Positions 50,504 through 58,715 of a stretch of DNA of 64,000 bases are shown in pieces. Source of the DNA: Panacagrimonas perspica. Lineage in GTDB: Bacteria; Pseudomonadota; Gammaproteobacteria; Nevskiales; Nevskiaceae. The position numbers were made by a program, and so were the translations under genes. The notes beneath the pieces were generated by a model. It did not search any database. It was not told where the DNA came from and saw only the letters and a list, made by a program, of their open reading frames with translations. Numbering within the stretch: position 1 is the first letter of the stretch; the number at the start of each line of letters is the position of its first letter. Location of the stretch: positions 964,398 through 1,028,397 of the forward strand of contig NZ_SOBT01000009.1 in the NCBI RefSeq assembly GCF_004364935.1, given 5' to 3'.

Positions 50504-52018
50504 GTGGCTCGACTCAAGCGCGAAGACTGGTACGACCTCTACAGGGATGTGGAGTGGACCTATTCCTACGTGGACCGCGAGGCGGTCTTTCCAGAGGCTA
50601 TGGCCGGCAGCGGCACGGTTCCGGACGACGACTGGAAGGGTTGGGACGAGCCGTTCAAGGTGACGTATCCCGAGTACGTCGCTACGCAGCGCGAAAAGGA
50701 ATCCGGCGCCTACGCGGTCAAGGCGGCCATGAAGCGGTCGGGCGCTTTCCAGAAGATGGACGAAGGCTGGAAGTCCGCCACCAAGATCCACTACGGCGTG
50801 ACCACCGGCGCCGAGTACATGGCCGGCGTGGGCGAGCTGCGCATGGCCCGCTTCGGACTGTCGGCCGCTTGGCGCAACATGGCGGTGTTCGGGATGCTGG
50901 ACGAGATCCGCCACACGCAGCTCGATCTGAACTTCGCGCACGAGTTCATCGACCGCGATCCTCAGTTCGACTGGGCGCAGCGCGCGTTCCACACGAACAA
51001 TTTCGTGACCGTCTCGAATCGCGGCGTCTTCGACTCGTTGATGGCGAATCCGAGTGCCGTCGATGTCGCCATCCAGCTGCCTTTCACCTTCGAGACCGGC
51101 TTCACCAACATCTCGTTCGTGGCCATGGCCGCCAACGCGTTGGCGGCGGGGGACATCAGCTTCGCCAATATGATCTCGTCGGGTCAGACGGACGAAGCAC
51201 GCCACGCGCAGCAAGGGCATCCGACCATCGAAATCCTGATGAAGCACGACCCCAAACGTGCCCAGTGGTTGGTCGACAAGTCCTTCTGGCTGTCGGCGCG
51301 TCAGTTCTGCTTCGCGCTGGGCGTCCCGATGGACTACTACGCGCCCCTGGCCGAACGGAAGGTTTCGTACAAGGAATTCATCGAGGAGTGGCTCGTCACG
51401 CAGTACATGGACACCCTCAAGGAGTTCGGGCTCCAGAAACCTTGGTACTGGCAGGAATTCCTCGACGGACTCGAAACCTGGAACCACGCGTGCCACATCG
51501 GCATCTGGTTCTTCCGTCCGGCGATGTACTGGAGACCTCAGGCAGGCGTCTCCCGGCGGGAGCGCGACTGGCTCGTGAAGAAGTACCCGAAGTGGGAAGA
51601 GCAGTTCGGCGGCATCTGGGACGTGATGATCGAAAACGTCGTCGCCGGCAAGGAAGCGCTCACGCTGCCGGCGACGCCCGGTTGGACCTGCAACTGCTGC
51701 CAGGTGCCGATCGGCACCGCGTCGGCGCCCAACGATCCGTCCTGTCCGATGGCCAACTACAGCCTGGTCCACGGCGGCGTGAAGTACCACTTCTGTTCGA
51801 AGCCGTGCCGCCAGATCTGGTGGCAGGACCGCGACATGCTCAATCAGAAGACGGTCGTCGAGAGGATCGCGACCGGCGGGCTGGGTCCCGAGCCGCCGAC
51901 CGTCGAACGCATCCTCGAATTCATGGGGATGGACCCGGCGAGCCGCGGAACCGACGCCTACGACTACCGGTGGGCCTCGGAGTACGGAAGGCCTTCGCCC
52001 CTGGGTCGTGCGGCCTGA
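50504..52018 (+). CDS. Toluene-monooxygenase-type hydroxylase, alpha subunit (di-iron)
   Basis: 504 aa, the catalytic subunit of a soluble di-iron monooxygenase. All six iron ligands stand at the residue numbers known for toluene-4-monooxygenase: Glu104 (TGAEY), Glu134 and His137 (DEIRH), Glu197 (FTFETGFTN), Glu231 and His234 (DEARH). Thr201 and the pocket residues Phe176, Phe196, Phe205 and Gln228 are kept, while position 100 is Thr and 103 Ala, so the substrate pocket differs. The C-terminal part has a Cys-rich YHS-like motif (CNCCQVP, then YHFCSKPCRQIW) stronger than in TmoA. It inserts oxygen into an arene or alkene. Confidence 0.95.
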   Translation: MARLKREDWYDLYRDVEWTYSYVDREAVFPEAMAGSGTVPDDDWKGWDEPFKVTYPEYVATQREKESGAYAVKAAMKRSGAFQKMDEGWKSATKIHYGVTTGAEYMAGVGELRMARFGLSAAWRNMAVFGMLDEIRHTQLDLNFAHEFIDRDPQFDWAQRAFHTNNFVTVSNRGVFDSLMANPSAVDVAIQLPFTFETGFTNISFVAMAANALAAGDISFANMISSGQTDEARHAQQGHPTIEILMKHDPKRAQWLVDKSFWLSARQFCFALGVPMDYYAPLAERKVSYKEFIEEWLVTQYMDTLKEFGLQKPWYWQEFLDGLETWNHACHIGIWFFRPAMYWRPQAGVSRRERDWLVKKYPKWEEQFGGIWDVMIENVVAGKEALTLPATPGWTCNCCQVPIGTASAPNDPSCPMANYSLVHGGVKYHFCSKPCRQIWWQDRDMLNQKTVVERIATGGLGPEPPTVERILEFMGMDPASRGTDAYDYRWASEYGRPSPLGRAA

Positions 52019-52065
52019 CGCCGCATCGCATCCGTCCCCCGAGACCGAATCCGAGGAGCCCGCGC

Positions 52066-52326
52066 ATGGCGCAGCCCGAAGCAATACCCGTGAACGCGAT
52101 ATTCGAAGGCGACTGCATGTCGCTGCTCGTGGTCCTGCTCGGCGGCGAGACCGTCGCCGAGGCCGCGGCGAAGGTCGCTTCGCACGTGGTGGGCATTCGC
52201 GTCCGCCCGCGCGACGCCCGGCTGATCGTCGCGGATTCGTCGGGGCGGGACGTCGCGGACTCGCTGACGGTGAAGGCCGCGGGCATCTCTCCGATGGACG
52301 CGATCCGTGTCCGGTACGCGGAGTAG
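52066..52326 (+). CDS. Monooxygenase gamma subunit (TmoB-like)
   Basis: 86 aa, AGGAG upstream of ATG 52066. It matches TmoB-type subunits: IPVNAIFEGDCMSLLVVLL, GETVAEAAAKVASHVVGIRV, and the end SPMDAIRVRY. TmoB-like proteins have a ubiquitin-like fold and bind the hydroxylase core. Position after the alpha gene is canonical. Confidence 0.9.
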   Translation: MAQPEAIPVNAIFEGDCMSLLVVLLGGETVAEAAAKVASHVVGIRVRPRDARLIVADSSGRDVADSLTVKAAGISPMDAIRVRYAE

Positions 52327-52330
52327 GACG

Positions 52331-52843
52331 ATGGCACCGACGATCTCGGATATCGACGCGCGTGCGGAACGGCTTCAGGACGTCATGCAGGGGCACGCCG
52401 CCCTCGGCGTGTTCGTCGGCCTGGTCGGCGGATGGCTGTTCGCGTTCGCGCAGATGCAGGAGGTCAACCTGTGGCCGTTCTTCGCGTTCGAGGTGCACAT
52501 CCCGGGCGACGCGCGCGGATGGGCCGGCGCGCACGTGGGCCCGATTCTGAACGGGATGTTGTGCGCGTTCGGCGCGGCAGTCGTTCCCAAGCTCGACGGA
52601 AAATTCCGTGCGGCGATCGCCTGGACGCTGATCGCCACCGTGTGGCTGAACATCGTCTTCTACTTCTGCGTCCCGTTCGGAAACGTGCACTGCATGACCG
52701 GGGGCTACTCGAAGACCTTCGGCGCGACGGGAAACGTGTTCGACGCGGTCGGCTACTGGGCGGCGGTGTCGGTGGCGCCCTTCACGATGGCGTCGACGAT
52801 CCTGATCGCCGCCGCACTTCTGCGCCCGCGCCGGTCGGCCTGA
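52331..52843 (+). CDS. Styrene-oxide-isomerase-like membrane protein
   Basis: 170 aa with four hydrophobic segments, only 4 bases after the gamma gene. It matches StyC: MQGHAALGVF (StyC MAGHGILMIF), FEVHIPGDARGWAGAHVGP then ILNGM (StyC EFHVPGSPEGWARAHSGP), and WLNIVFYF (StyC WSNVGFYL). His68, Asn74 and Tyr111 align with StyC His58 (haem ligand), Asn64 and Tyr103. SOI rearranges an epoxide to an aldehyde in the membrane. No such gene belongs to the known toluene monooxygenase operons, where the Rieske gene tmoC occupies this place. Confidence 0.88.
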   Translation: MAPTISDIDARAERLQDVMQGHAALGVFVGLVGGWLFAFAQMQEVNLWPFFAFEVHIPGDARGWAGAHVGPILNGMLCAFGAAVVPKLDGKFRAAIAWTLIATVWLNIVFYFCVPFGNVHCMTGGYSKTFGATGNVFDAVGYWAAVSVAPFTMASTILIAAALLRPRRSA

Positions 52844-52907
52844 CGGCCCGCCGCGACACGGTCGTTCCACTTCGCGGCTTGTCGCCGCGGAACTTTGCGG
52901 AGCCGAT

Positions 52908-53210
52908 ATGGCAGATCCGAATGAAACGCTGGTGGGTCCCGTCCTGCGGATGTCCGAAGAGGTCGAACGCATCGTCGACGCGATCATCGAGGACAACCCG
53001 GACGAGGACGTCGAAGTTCTCGACCGCGGCGCGTACGTCCGCGTGCATTGTCACGGCTACATGAAGGTCACCCGCGCCGCCATCGAGCGCAACGTCGGTC
53101 GCGCATATCCGATGCGGCTGCTCGAAACGATGATGTCCTCGTGGGCCGGACGCATCCACGTGGGCACCGACATGATCGAGTGGCGGCTCAAGGGCCGCGA
53201 CGCGGCATGA
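52908..53210 (+). CDS. Monooxygenase effector protein (TmoD/MmoB-like)
   Basis: 100 aa. MmoB/DmpM family: VGPVLRMSEEVERIVDAIIE, VHCHGYMKVTRAAIE and MSSWAGRIHVGTDMIEW. It binds the hydroxylase and tunes access of substrate and electrons to the di-iron site. Standard place before the beta subunit gene. Confidence 0.92.
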   Translation: MADPNETLVGPVLRMSEEVERIVDAIIEDNPDEDVEVLDRGAYVRVHCHGYMKVTRAAIERNVGRAYPMRLLETMMSSWAGRIHVGTDMIEWRLKGRDAA

Positions 53211-53259
53211 CGACCCGACAACACCCTACGAACACACGATCCGGAAAACGGGAGCGCGC

Positions 53260-54303
53260 ATGAACGGCACCAGTCCCACTCGACCGACGAAGAAACTGCG
53301 TGCCTGGAGCATGCTCGGAAATCTCGGGCGCGTTCCGACCGAATACGAGGTCGGATCGCACGATCTGAATCCATCCACGCGACGCAACCGCGAGTCGCCG
53401 CTCGAGCTCAATCCGTCGTCGCCCGTGAACACCTGGTTCACGACGTACCGCGACCGCTCGGAAGTTCAGGCGGACGATTGGCAGAAATTCCGGGATCCGG
53501 ACGAGATGACGTACCGGAAGTACGTCACGGTGCAGGAAGAGGAAGAAGCGTTCCTCAACGGCGCGATGGATGAGTACTCCGACGCGGGACACGACGCACG
53601 GCTCGGAGCGGACTGGATCGGATATCTCGCCGCGGCGTTCGTGCCGACGCGTTACCTGACCCACGGCATCCAGATGGTGCAGATGTACATCGCGGGCATG
53701 GCGCCCTCGTCCTACATCACCTATTGCGCGTCGTTCGCCGCGGGCGACCTGCTGCGGCGCGGTTCGCTCGCTGCCTACCGGACGCGTCAGATGCAGATCG
53801 CCTGCCCGTCCGTCGCGGCCTTGGCGGAGGGGCGCCGGACCTGGGAGACGCGTCCGGAGTGGCAAGGCCTGCGCAAGCTGGTCGAGCGCTCGTTCGTGGC
53901 GTACGACTGGGCCGAGGCCTTCGTCGTCTCCAACACGGTGATCCGGCCGCTGGTCGACGAAATGCTGGTCGAGCGTCTGGGCGCGATCGCAAGAGCCAAC
54001 GGCGACGAACTCACGTGGATGCTCCTGAAGAATCTCTCGAAGGATTCCGAACGGGCGATGCGTTGGACCGAGGCCTTGGCTAAGTACGCGGTCGCACAAA
54101 ATCCCGCCAACCGGGTTGCGTTCGAGCGCTGGCACGCGGAGTGGTCCGAGCGCGCCTCGGACGCCGTGCGCGGACTCGCCGAGCTGCTGGGATCGGATCC
54201 GGCCGGCTCGGCCGATCGCGCTTCGCTCGAGAAGGCGGGATTCGAGGCGATTGCGCGAACGCGCGCCGCATTCGGCGGATCGGACGCCCGGCCCGCCGCG
54301 TAA
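53260..54303 (+). CDS. Monooxygenase beta subunit (TmoE-like)
   Basis: 347 aa. Typical pieces are KLRAWSMLGNLGRVPTEYEV, LNPSSPVNTWFTTYR, FRDPDEMTYRKYVTVQ and ALAKYAVAQNPANR. No metal ligands, as expected for the structural beta subunit. The stop TAA overlaps the ATG of the AraC gene (TAATG), an unusual arrangement that puts the regulator inside the structural operon. Confidence 0.93.
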   Translation: MNGTSPTRPTKKLRAWSMLGNLGRVPTEYEVGSHDLNPSTRRNRESPLELNPSSPVNTWFTTYRDRSEVQADDWQKFRDPDEMTYRKYVTVQEEEEAFLNGAMDEYSDAGHDARLGADWIGYLAAAFVPTRYLTHGIQMVQMYIAGMAPSSYITYCASFAAGDLLRRGSLAAYRTRQMQIACPSVAALAEGRRTWETRPEWQGLRKLVERSFVAYDWAEAFVVSNTVIRPLVDEMLVERLGAIARANGDELTWMLLKNLSKDSERAMRWTEALAKYAVAQNPANRVAFERWHAEWSERASDAVRGLAELLGSDPAGSADRASLEKAGFEAIARTRAAFGGSDARPAA

Positions 54304-55334
54304 TGACGCTCGGCGCAGCCGCGTTCGTGCCTTTGTCGGCGTATCCGCCGTCGGATCCGGACGCGCTCGACCGTCGCCGGGGCGAGGCCGCGCTGAAGAA
54401 GGCGATCGAGCAGGTGTGTCCGGCGGACGGATCGGCCGAACTGGCGGCCGGGAGCCTGCTCGCGCTGCGGTCGTCGCGCGTCGCCGAGCCGCACCGGCGC
54501 GCGCCGTCGTCGTCGCTCGCCGTGGTGTGCGTCGTGTCGGGAAGAAGCGTGGTCAACGTGGCGGGCGCTTCGGCGACCGTCGCGGCGGGCCAGTACGCGA
54601 TCCGCGAGGACGATCCGGGAATCGAACTCGTCGAGCCGTTCTCGGGCGCACCCTTCGTAGGCGTCGTCCTGGAGATGTCGGCCTCGACGATGGCCGAAGT
54701 GCTGGTCGGCGGGGACCCGAAGGATGCGCCCGAGGACATGTCGTCGCGGGGACCGGCGTCCGCACCCGGCGTCTACGATCTGACGCCCGGAATCGCCGAC
54801 GCGTTCCGGCGTCTGATCGACGCCCAGGCCGACGGATCCGAACGGCGGGTGCTGGGAGCGCTCTTTCTCAAGGAGATCGCGTTCCGGCTGTACCGCCGAC
54901 ACCCGGACTTGGTGCGCGGCAAGGCGCTCTACGAACGCCAAGCGAAGAAAGTGACGGCCGCGATCAAGATCATGCAGGCCGAGCTGCACCGGCCGATCCG
55001 CATTTCCCACATCGCCGAGCGCGTGGGCGCCAGCACTTCGTCGCTGGCGCACGGCTTCAAATCCGTCATGGGCGTATCGCCGCACCAGTTTCTCCGGCGC
55101 ATGAGGCTCGAGCGCGCCCGCGTGATGATCGTCGGGGAAGGACTGCGGGTCAGCGAGGCGGCCCTGCGCATCGGATACGCCAGTTCTTCGCACTTCGTCG
55201 AAGAGTTCAAGCGCCAGTTCGGCGAGTGCCCCAGCGAATACCTGCGGCAGTTCCGTCGACGCCAGGAACGCGAAATCGATTTGGACCCGACCGGCAGCGG
55301 CCGGTCGGAACATCAGGATCCGGAAACGACATGA
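54303..55334 (+). CDS. AraC-family regulator inside the monooxygenase operon
   Basis: 343 aa. An N-terminal AraC-N-type sensor (AVVCVVSGRSVVNVAG, AAGQYAIREDD) and a C-terminal double HTH: RISHIAERVGASTSSLAHGF and VSEAALRIGYASSSHFVEEF. It overlaps both neighbours (TAATG before, ATGA after) and must be co-transcribed with the hydroxylase. It is probably an inducer-responsive activator forming a feedback loop; it could regulate the DUF1329 promoter as well. Confidence 0.92.
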   Translation: MTLGAAAFVPLSAYPPSDPDALDRRRGEAALKKAIEQVCPADGSAELAAGSLLALRSSRVAEPHRRAPSSSLAVVCVVSGRSVVNVAGASATVAAGQYAIREDDPGIELVEPFSGAPFVGVVLEMSASTMAEVLVGGDPKDAPEDMSSRGPASAPGVYDLTPGIADAFRRLIDAQADGSERRVLGALFLKEIAFRLYRRHPDLVRGKALYERQAKKVTAAIKIMQAELHRPIRISHIAERVGASTSSLAHGFKSVMGVSPHQFLRRMRLERARVMIVGEGLRVSEAALRIGYASSSHFVEEFKRQFGECPSEYLRQFRRRQEREIDLDPTGSGRSEHQDPETT

Positions 55335-55696
55335 CACACCCCTCGACGCCGACCGTCGGCGAATCCGCAGCCGCCGGCACCTGGCTCGACGCCGGTGCGG
55401 CGGACGAAGTCTGGCAAGGCGAAATGGTCGGCGTATCGGTCGGCGGAGCCGAGGTGCTCCTGCTCGGACTCGACGGCGGCGTGCGCGCCTACGAGGACAA
55501 GTGTCCGCACAACGGCGGGCTGCTGAGCAAAGGCGAGTTCTGCGACGGCGTGGTGGTGTGTACGCGCCACCAGTGGGAATTCTGCGCCCGTACCGGCGTC
55601 GGTCTGAATCCGGCCGACACCAAGCTCAAGGAGATCCCGATCCGCGTGGTGTCGGGCCGAATCGAAGTGCTCGTCGAGGACGGCGCGGCCCGCTGA
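55331..55696 (+). CDS. Rieske ferredoxin (TmoC-like)
   Basis: 121 aa. Rieske [2Fe-2S] ligands: CPHNGGLL (Cys and His) and CTRHQWEF (Cys and His). The rest fits TmoC-type ferredoxins. It passes electrons from the reductase to the hydroxylase. In toluene monooxygenase operons this gene lies between the gamma and effector genes; here it has moved to after the AraC gene. Confidence 0.93.
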   Translation: MTHPSTPTVGESAAAGTWLDAGAADEVWQGEMVGVSVGGAEVLLLGLDGGVRAYEDKCPHNGGLLSKGEFCDGVVVCTRHQWEFCARTGVGLNPADTKLKEIPIRVVSGRIEVLVEDGAAR

Positions 55697-55717
55697 CGGC
55701 GCGCGGAGGAACCCGGG

Positions 55718-56944
55718 ATGTCGAAGAAAACGTTCGTGATCGTCGGAGCCGGCCAGGCCGGAGGTCAGGCCGTGCAGACGCTGCTGTCGGAAGGATTCGA
55801 CGGACGCATCGTCGTGGTCGGAGACGAGCGCCACGTGCCCTACGAGCGCCCGGCACTTTCGAAGGAAGTGCTTCTGCACGGCGAGCCGCAGAGCGCGTCG
55901 GCGCTGATGCTTCCCGCGGCCTTCTACGAGGACAAAGGTGTCGAATTGCGGCTGAGCTGCCGCGCGTCGGCGATCGACCGCGAGCACAAGCGGGTGGTGC
56001 TCGGCGGCGGCGGAATCGGATACGACAAGCTGCTGCTGGCGACGGGATCGAGGCCGCGGGCCCTGAACATCCCGGGTGCGGATCTGGACGGCGTTCGCTT
56101 TCTGCGGACCATCGACGATTCCGTCGCCCTGCACCGCTGCATGAAGGAAGGCGCCAGGGTCGTCATCGTCGGCGGAGGCTTCATCGGACTCGAAGCCGCG
56201 GCCGCCGCACGCTCGATGGGTTGCGAGGTCACGGTGCTGGAAATGCATCCGAACCTGCTGCAGCGCATCGCGGCTCCGCATCTTGGGCGACTGTACGAGG
56301 ATCTGCATCGCGCCAACGGCGTGGAGATCCGCGTGAGTTCCGTTGCGATCGGAATGCTCGGCAACAGCCGCGTCGAGCACGTGATCTGCTCGGACGGAAC
56401 GATGATACCCGCGGATGTCGTTCTGGTCGGCGTCGGTGTGGTGCCGAACGTCGAGCTCGCCCGCGACGCGGGCCTGAACGTCGAGGACGGCATCGTCGTC
56501 GACGAGTTCGGCCGGACTTCGGATCCGGACATTTTCGCGGCAGGCGACGTTGCGTGCCATACCAACGAATACGTCGGCCGAAGGGTGCGCCTCGAGTCGT
56601 GGGAGAACGCCCGCAACCAATCGATCGGAGCCGCCAAGGCAATGTGCGGACGCGGGACGCCGTACTGCGACGTCCCGTGGTTCTGGTCGGATCAGTTCGA
56701 CGTGAACATGCAGATGCTGGGCCTTCCGGACCGCTGGGACGATGCGGTCGTACGCGGCGACCGTTCCGAGATGAAATTCACCGTCTTCTATCTTCGACAG
56801 GGACAGATCGTCGGAGCCAGCATGGTCAACCGGGGAGGCGACGTCACGCCCACGCGGAAGATGATGAGGGAACGCCGGATCGTCGATCCCAAGCTGCTGA
56901 CGGATCAGGCGCATCCGCTGCGGCGCATGGCGGCGAGTGCGTGA
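55718..56944 (+). CDS. Ferredoxin reductase, glutathione-reductase type
   Basis: 408 aa. FAD fold VIVGAGQAGGQAV, NAD fold VIVGGGFIGLEAAAAA, FAD end DIFAAGDVACH and the closing PWFWSDQFDVNMQM, as in BphA4/CamA/AlkT-type reductases. Classical toluene monooxygenases use a different reductase (TmoF, FNR type with a plant-type iron-sulphur domain). It follows the Rieske gene by 21 bases and ends the operon. Confidence 0.94.
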   Translation: MSKKTFVIVGAGQAGGQAVQTLLSEGFDGRIVVVGDERHVPYERPALSKEVLLHGEPQSASALMLPAAFYEDKGVELRLSCRASAIDREHKRVVLGGGGIGYDKLLLATGSRPRALNIPGADLDGVRFLRTIDDSVALHRCMKEGARVVIVGGGFIGLEAAAAARSMGCEVTVLEMHPNLLQRIAAPHLGRLYEDLHRANGVEIRVSSVAIGMLGNSRVEHVICSDGTMIPADVVLVGVGVVPNVELARDAGLNVEDGIVVDEFGRTSDPDIFAAGDVACHTNEYVGRRVRLESWENARNQSIGAAKAMCGRGTPYCDVPWFWSDQFDVNMQMLGLPDRWDDAVVRGDRSEMKFTVFYLRQGQIVGASMVNRGGDVTPTRKMMRERRIVDPKLLTDQAHPLRRMAASA

Positions 56945-56987
56945 TCGCCGCACTGCAGCATGCGCGTAGCATAAGCCGAATAGTGAA

Positions 56988-57018
56988 TTGAGATAATTCC
57001 AATCGATTGGAGTTATGC
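56988..57018 (+). promoter_or_regulatory. Candidate promoter with palindromic operator ahead of DUF1329
   Basis: TTGAGA (56988-56993), 17 bases, AGTTAT (57011-57016). The spacer contains the perfect palindrome TCCAATCGATTGGA (56998-57011). The half-site GATTGGAG recurs next to the TetR gene at 59846-59853 (minus strand). It would drive the DUF1329 gene 185 bases downstream; the leader has no gene. Confidence 0.5.
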
Positions 57019-57200
57019 GAACGGCGGGCCTAAGATCCTTGCGCCGTGCGTGCGAACTCGTTGCTCCGCGGCATCCAACCGAAACATTCCCTCGTACGTG
57101 CTATCGGCGATGGAATGATGGATATCATTCAATAGAGTCGCCTCAACCGGCATCGCCCGTCCGGACACAACGGGGCATTAGTGCGACACAGGAGAAACCA

Positions 57201-58580
57201 ATGCGTATCAGGAAATACGACTTCGACTACGGTCGTCGTGCCCTGCTGGAGAAGACGGCCAAAGGTGCCGCAGCAGCGGGCATCTTCGCGCCGGTTTGGC
57301 CGATGATTGCGAACGCGAGCGACGTCAGCAAGGCGTACCCCGACGAGCTCATGTCGATCGAGATGTTCACGAAGGGCAAGATCAAGACGGGCGATACGAT
57401 CTCGGCCTCGAACGTCGAGGATGCGAAGGAACTGCTCGATCCTTTCACCTACAACCAGATCAAGAACCAAGGCCGCCTGATCAAGATCCGCCCCTCGGAG
57501 CGCGATCTGACGAAGATGTATCCGAAGAAGTGGCTCGAGGTCAGCATCAAGAACAAGGGCCAGGCGGTATTCGGTCCGGACGGAAACGTCTACACGAAGG
57601 ACGGCAAGACCTGGATCGGCGGCGCGCCGTTCCCGGAACTGAAGACCGGTGCCGAAGCGCTCGCGAACATGTCCCTCTGCTGGGGCAAGCACGACTACTG
57701 CGGTCACGCGATCCGCGAGCGTTCCGTCTCCCCCGCCGGCGACGTCGACTACAAGTACGAGTTCATCAAGGTCGAGCTGCAGATCACCAACCGTCTCGAC
57801 GGCACGATCTTTCAGAACAAGAAAGATCTGCTGCGCGCGCACACATTCGCGTTCGCGGCGCCGGCCGCTCAGGAAGGCACTTCCTTCCTGGACATCTGGC
57901 ACTACGACCAGCGCAAGTTCAACGATCTGTACGGCTATCTGCCCGACTTCCGTCGCGTGCGCCAGTTCCCGACCAACCAGCGATTCGAGCCGCTGATCCC
58001 GGGCGTGGTGTGGCTGCTGACGGATCCGTGGGGCGCCGGAGATCCGATGCTGACCTGGGGCAACTTCAAGATCGTCGAGCGTCGGCCGATGCTCGGTCCC
58101 TTCCAGGGCAACTGGTCGGGTTCGAAGCCGAACTGGGATCACCCGACGCACGGCGGCAAGAAGGGCACGCAGTTCTTCAACGCCGAGTGGGAAATGGTGC
58201 CGGAGATGCTCGTCGTCGACTTCGAGCCGACCGGCTATCCGCGCGCTCCCGTGAGCAAGAAGCGCGCGTGGATCGATGCCCGTACCGGCAACTACTTCAA
58301 CTGCGGCCGCTACGACCGCGCTGGCAATCCGTGGGTCAACTTCGAGCTCGGCTCGGGCCAGATGATCGACGGAAACACCGTGTGGAAGGACAACGAAGGC
58401 AACGTCGAGTGGTCGTGGCACTACGTCCACATCTACGACGTGCAGACGGGTCGCATCAGTCTCATCGAGTACAAGCCGACGGTCACCGGCGGCCACAAGA
58501 GCGAGCTCTTCGCCGACCCCGAGGTCATCTACAACAAGTACTGCACCCAGGAAGCCATTCAGCGCTTGGGCAAGGCGTAG
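57201..58580 (+). CDS. DUF1329 protein, Tat-type signal
   Basis: 459 aa. AGGAGA precedes ATG 57201. The N terminus has an RR and a hydrophobic stretch (YGRRALLEKTAKGAAAAGIF, ending MIANAS), fitting a Tat signal. Family marks: YPDELMSIEMFTKGKIKTGD, GYLPDFRRVRQFP, GDPMLTWGNFK and NKYCTQEAIQRLG. DUF1329 proteins resemble LolA/LolB-type lipid carriers and pair with DUF1302 outer-membrane proteins. Proposed role: periplasmic handling of the hydrophobic substrate. Confidence 0.9.
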   Translation: MRIRKYDFDYGRRALLEKTAKGAAAAGIFAPVWPMIANASDVSKAYPDELMSIEMFTKGKIKTGDTISASNVEDAKELLDPFTYNQIKNQGRLIKIRPSERDLTKMYPKKWLEVSIKNKGQAVFGPDGNVYTKDGKTWIGGAPFPELKTGAEALANMSLCWGKHDYCGHAIRERSVSPAGDVDYKYEFIKVELQITNRLDGTIFQNKKDLLRAHTFAFAAPAAQEGTSFLDIWHYDQRKFNDLYGYLPDFRRVRQFPTNQRFEPLIPGVVWLLTDPWGAGDPMLTWGNFKIVERRPMLGPFQGNWSGSKPNWDHPTHGGKKGTQFFNAEWEMVPEMLVVDFEPTGYPRAPVSKKRAWIDARTGNYFNCGRYDRAGNPWVNFELGSGQMIDGNTVWKDNEGNVEWSWHYVHIYDVQTGRISLIEYKPTVTGGHKSELFADPEVIYNKYCTQEAIQRLGKA

Positions 58581-58588
58581 GCACCGGC

Positions 58589-58625
58589 GTTCCGCGGCGG
58601 GGTCCGGGGGATCCCGCTGCGGAAC
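58589..58625 (+). terminator. Hairpin after DUF1329, no U tract
   Basis: GTTCCGCGGCGGG pairs with CCCGCTGCGGAAC (12 of 13), with an 11-base loop. It lacks a following T run, so it more likely stabilises the mRNA end or lowers read-through into the tautomerase gene. Confidence 0.5.
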
Positions 58626-58715
58626 TGTCGGATCCGACGTTCGCTCGCTCGTCTTCCGCAGCCGACGAAAGACCGAGTCCGAATCGTGTCGGCAAAACCA
58701 TAACAGGAGAGTTCC

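Noticed and set aside
50387-52996. 869-codon antisense frame opposite the monooxygenase alpha gene
   Set aside because: Antisense to a gene whose iron ligands are all in place; no motif and biased composition.
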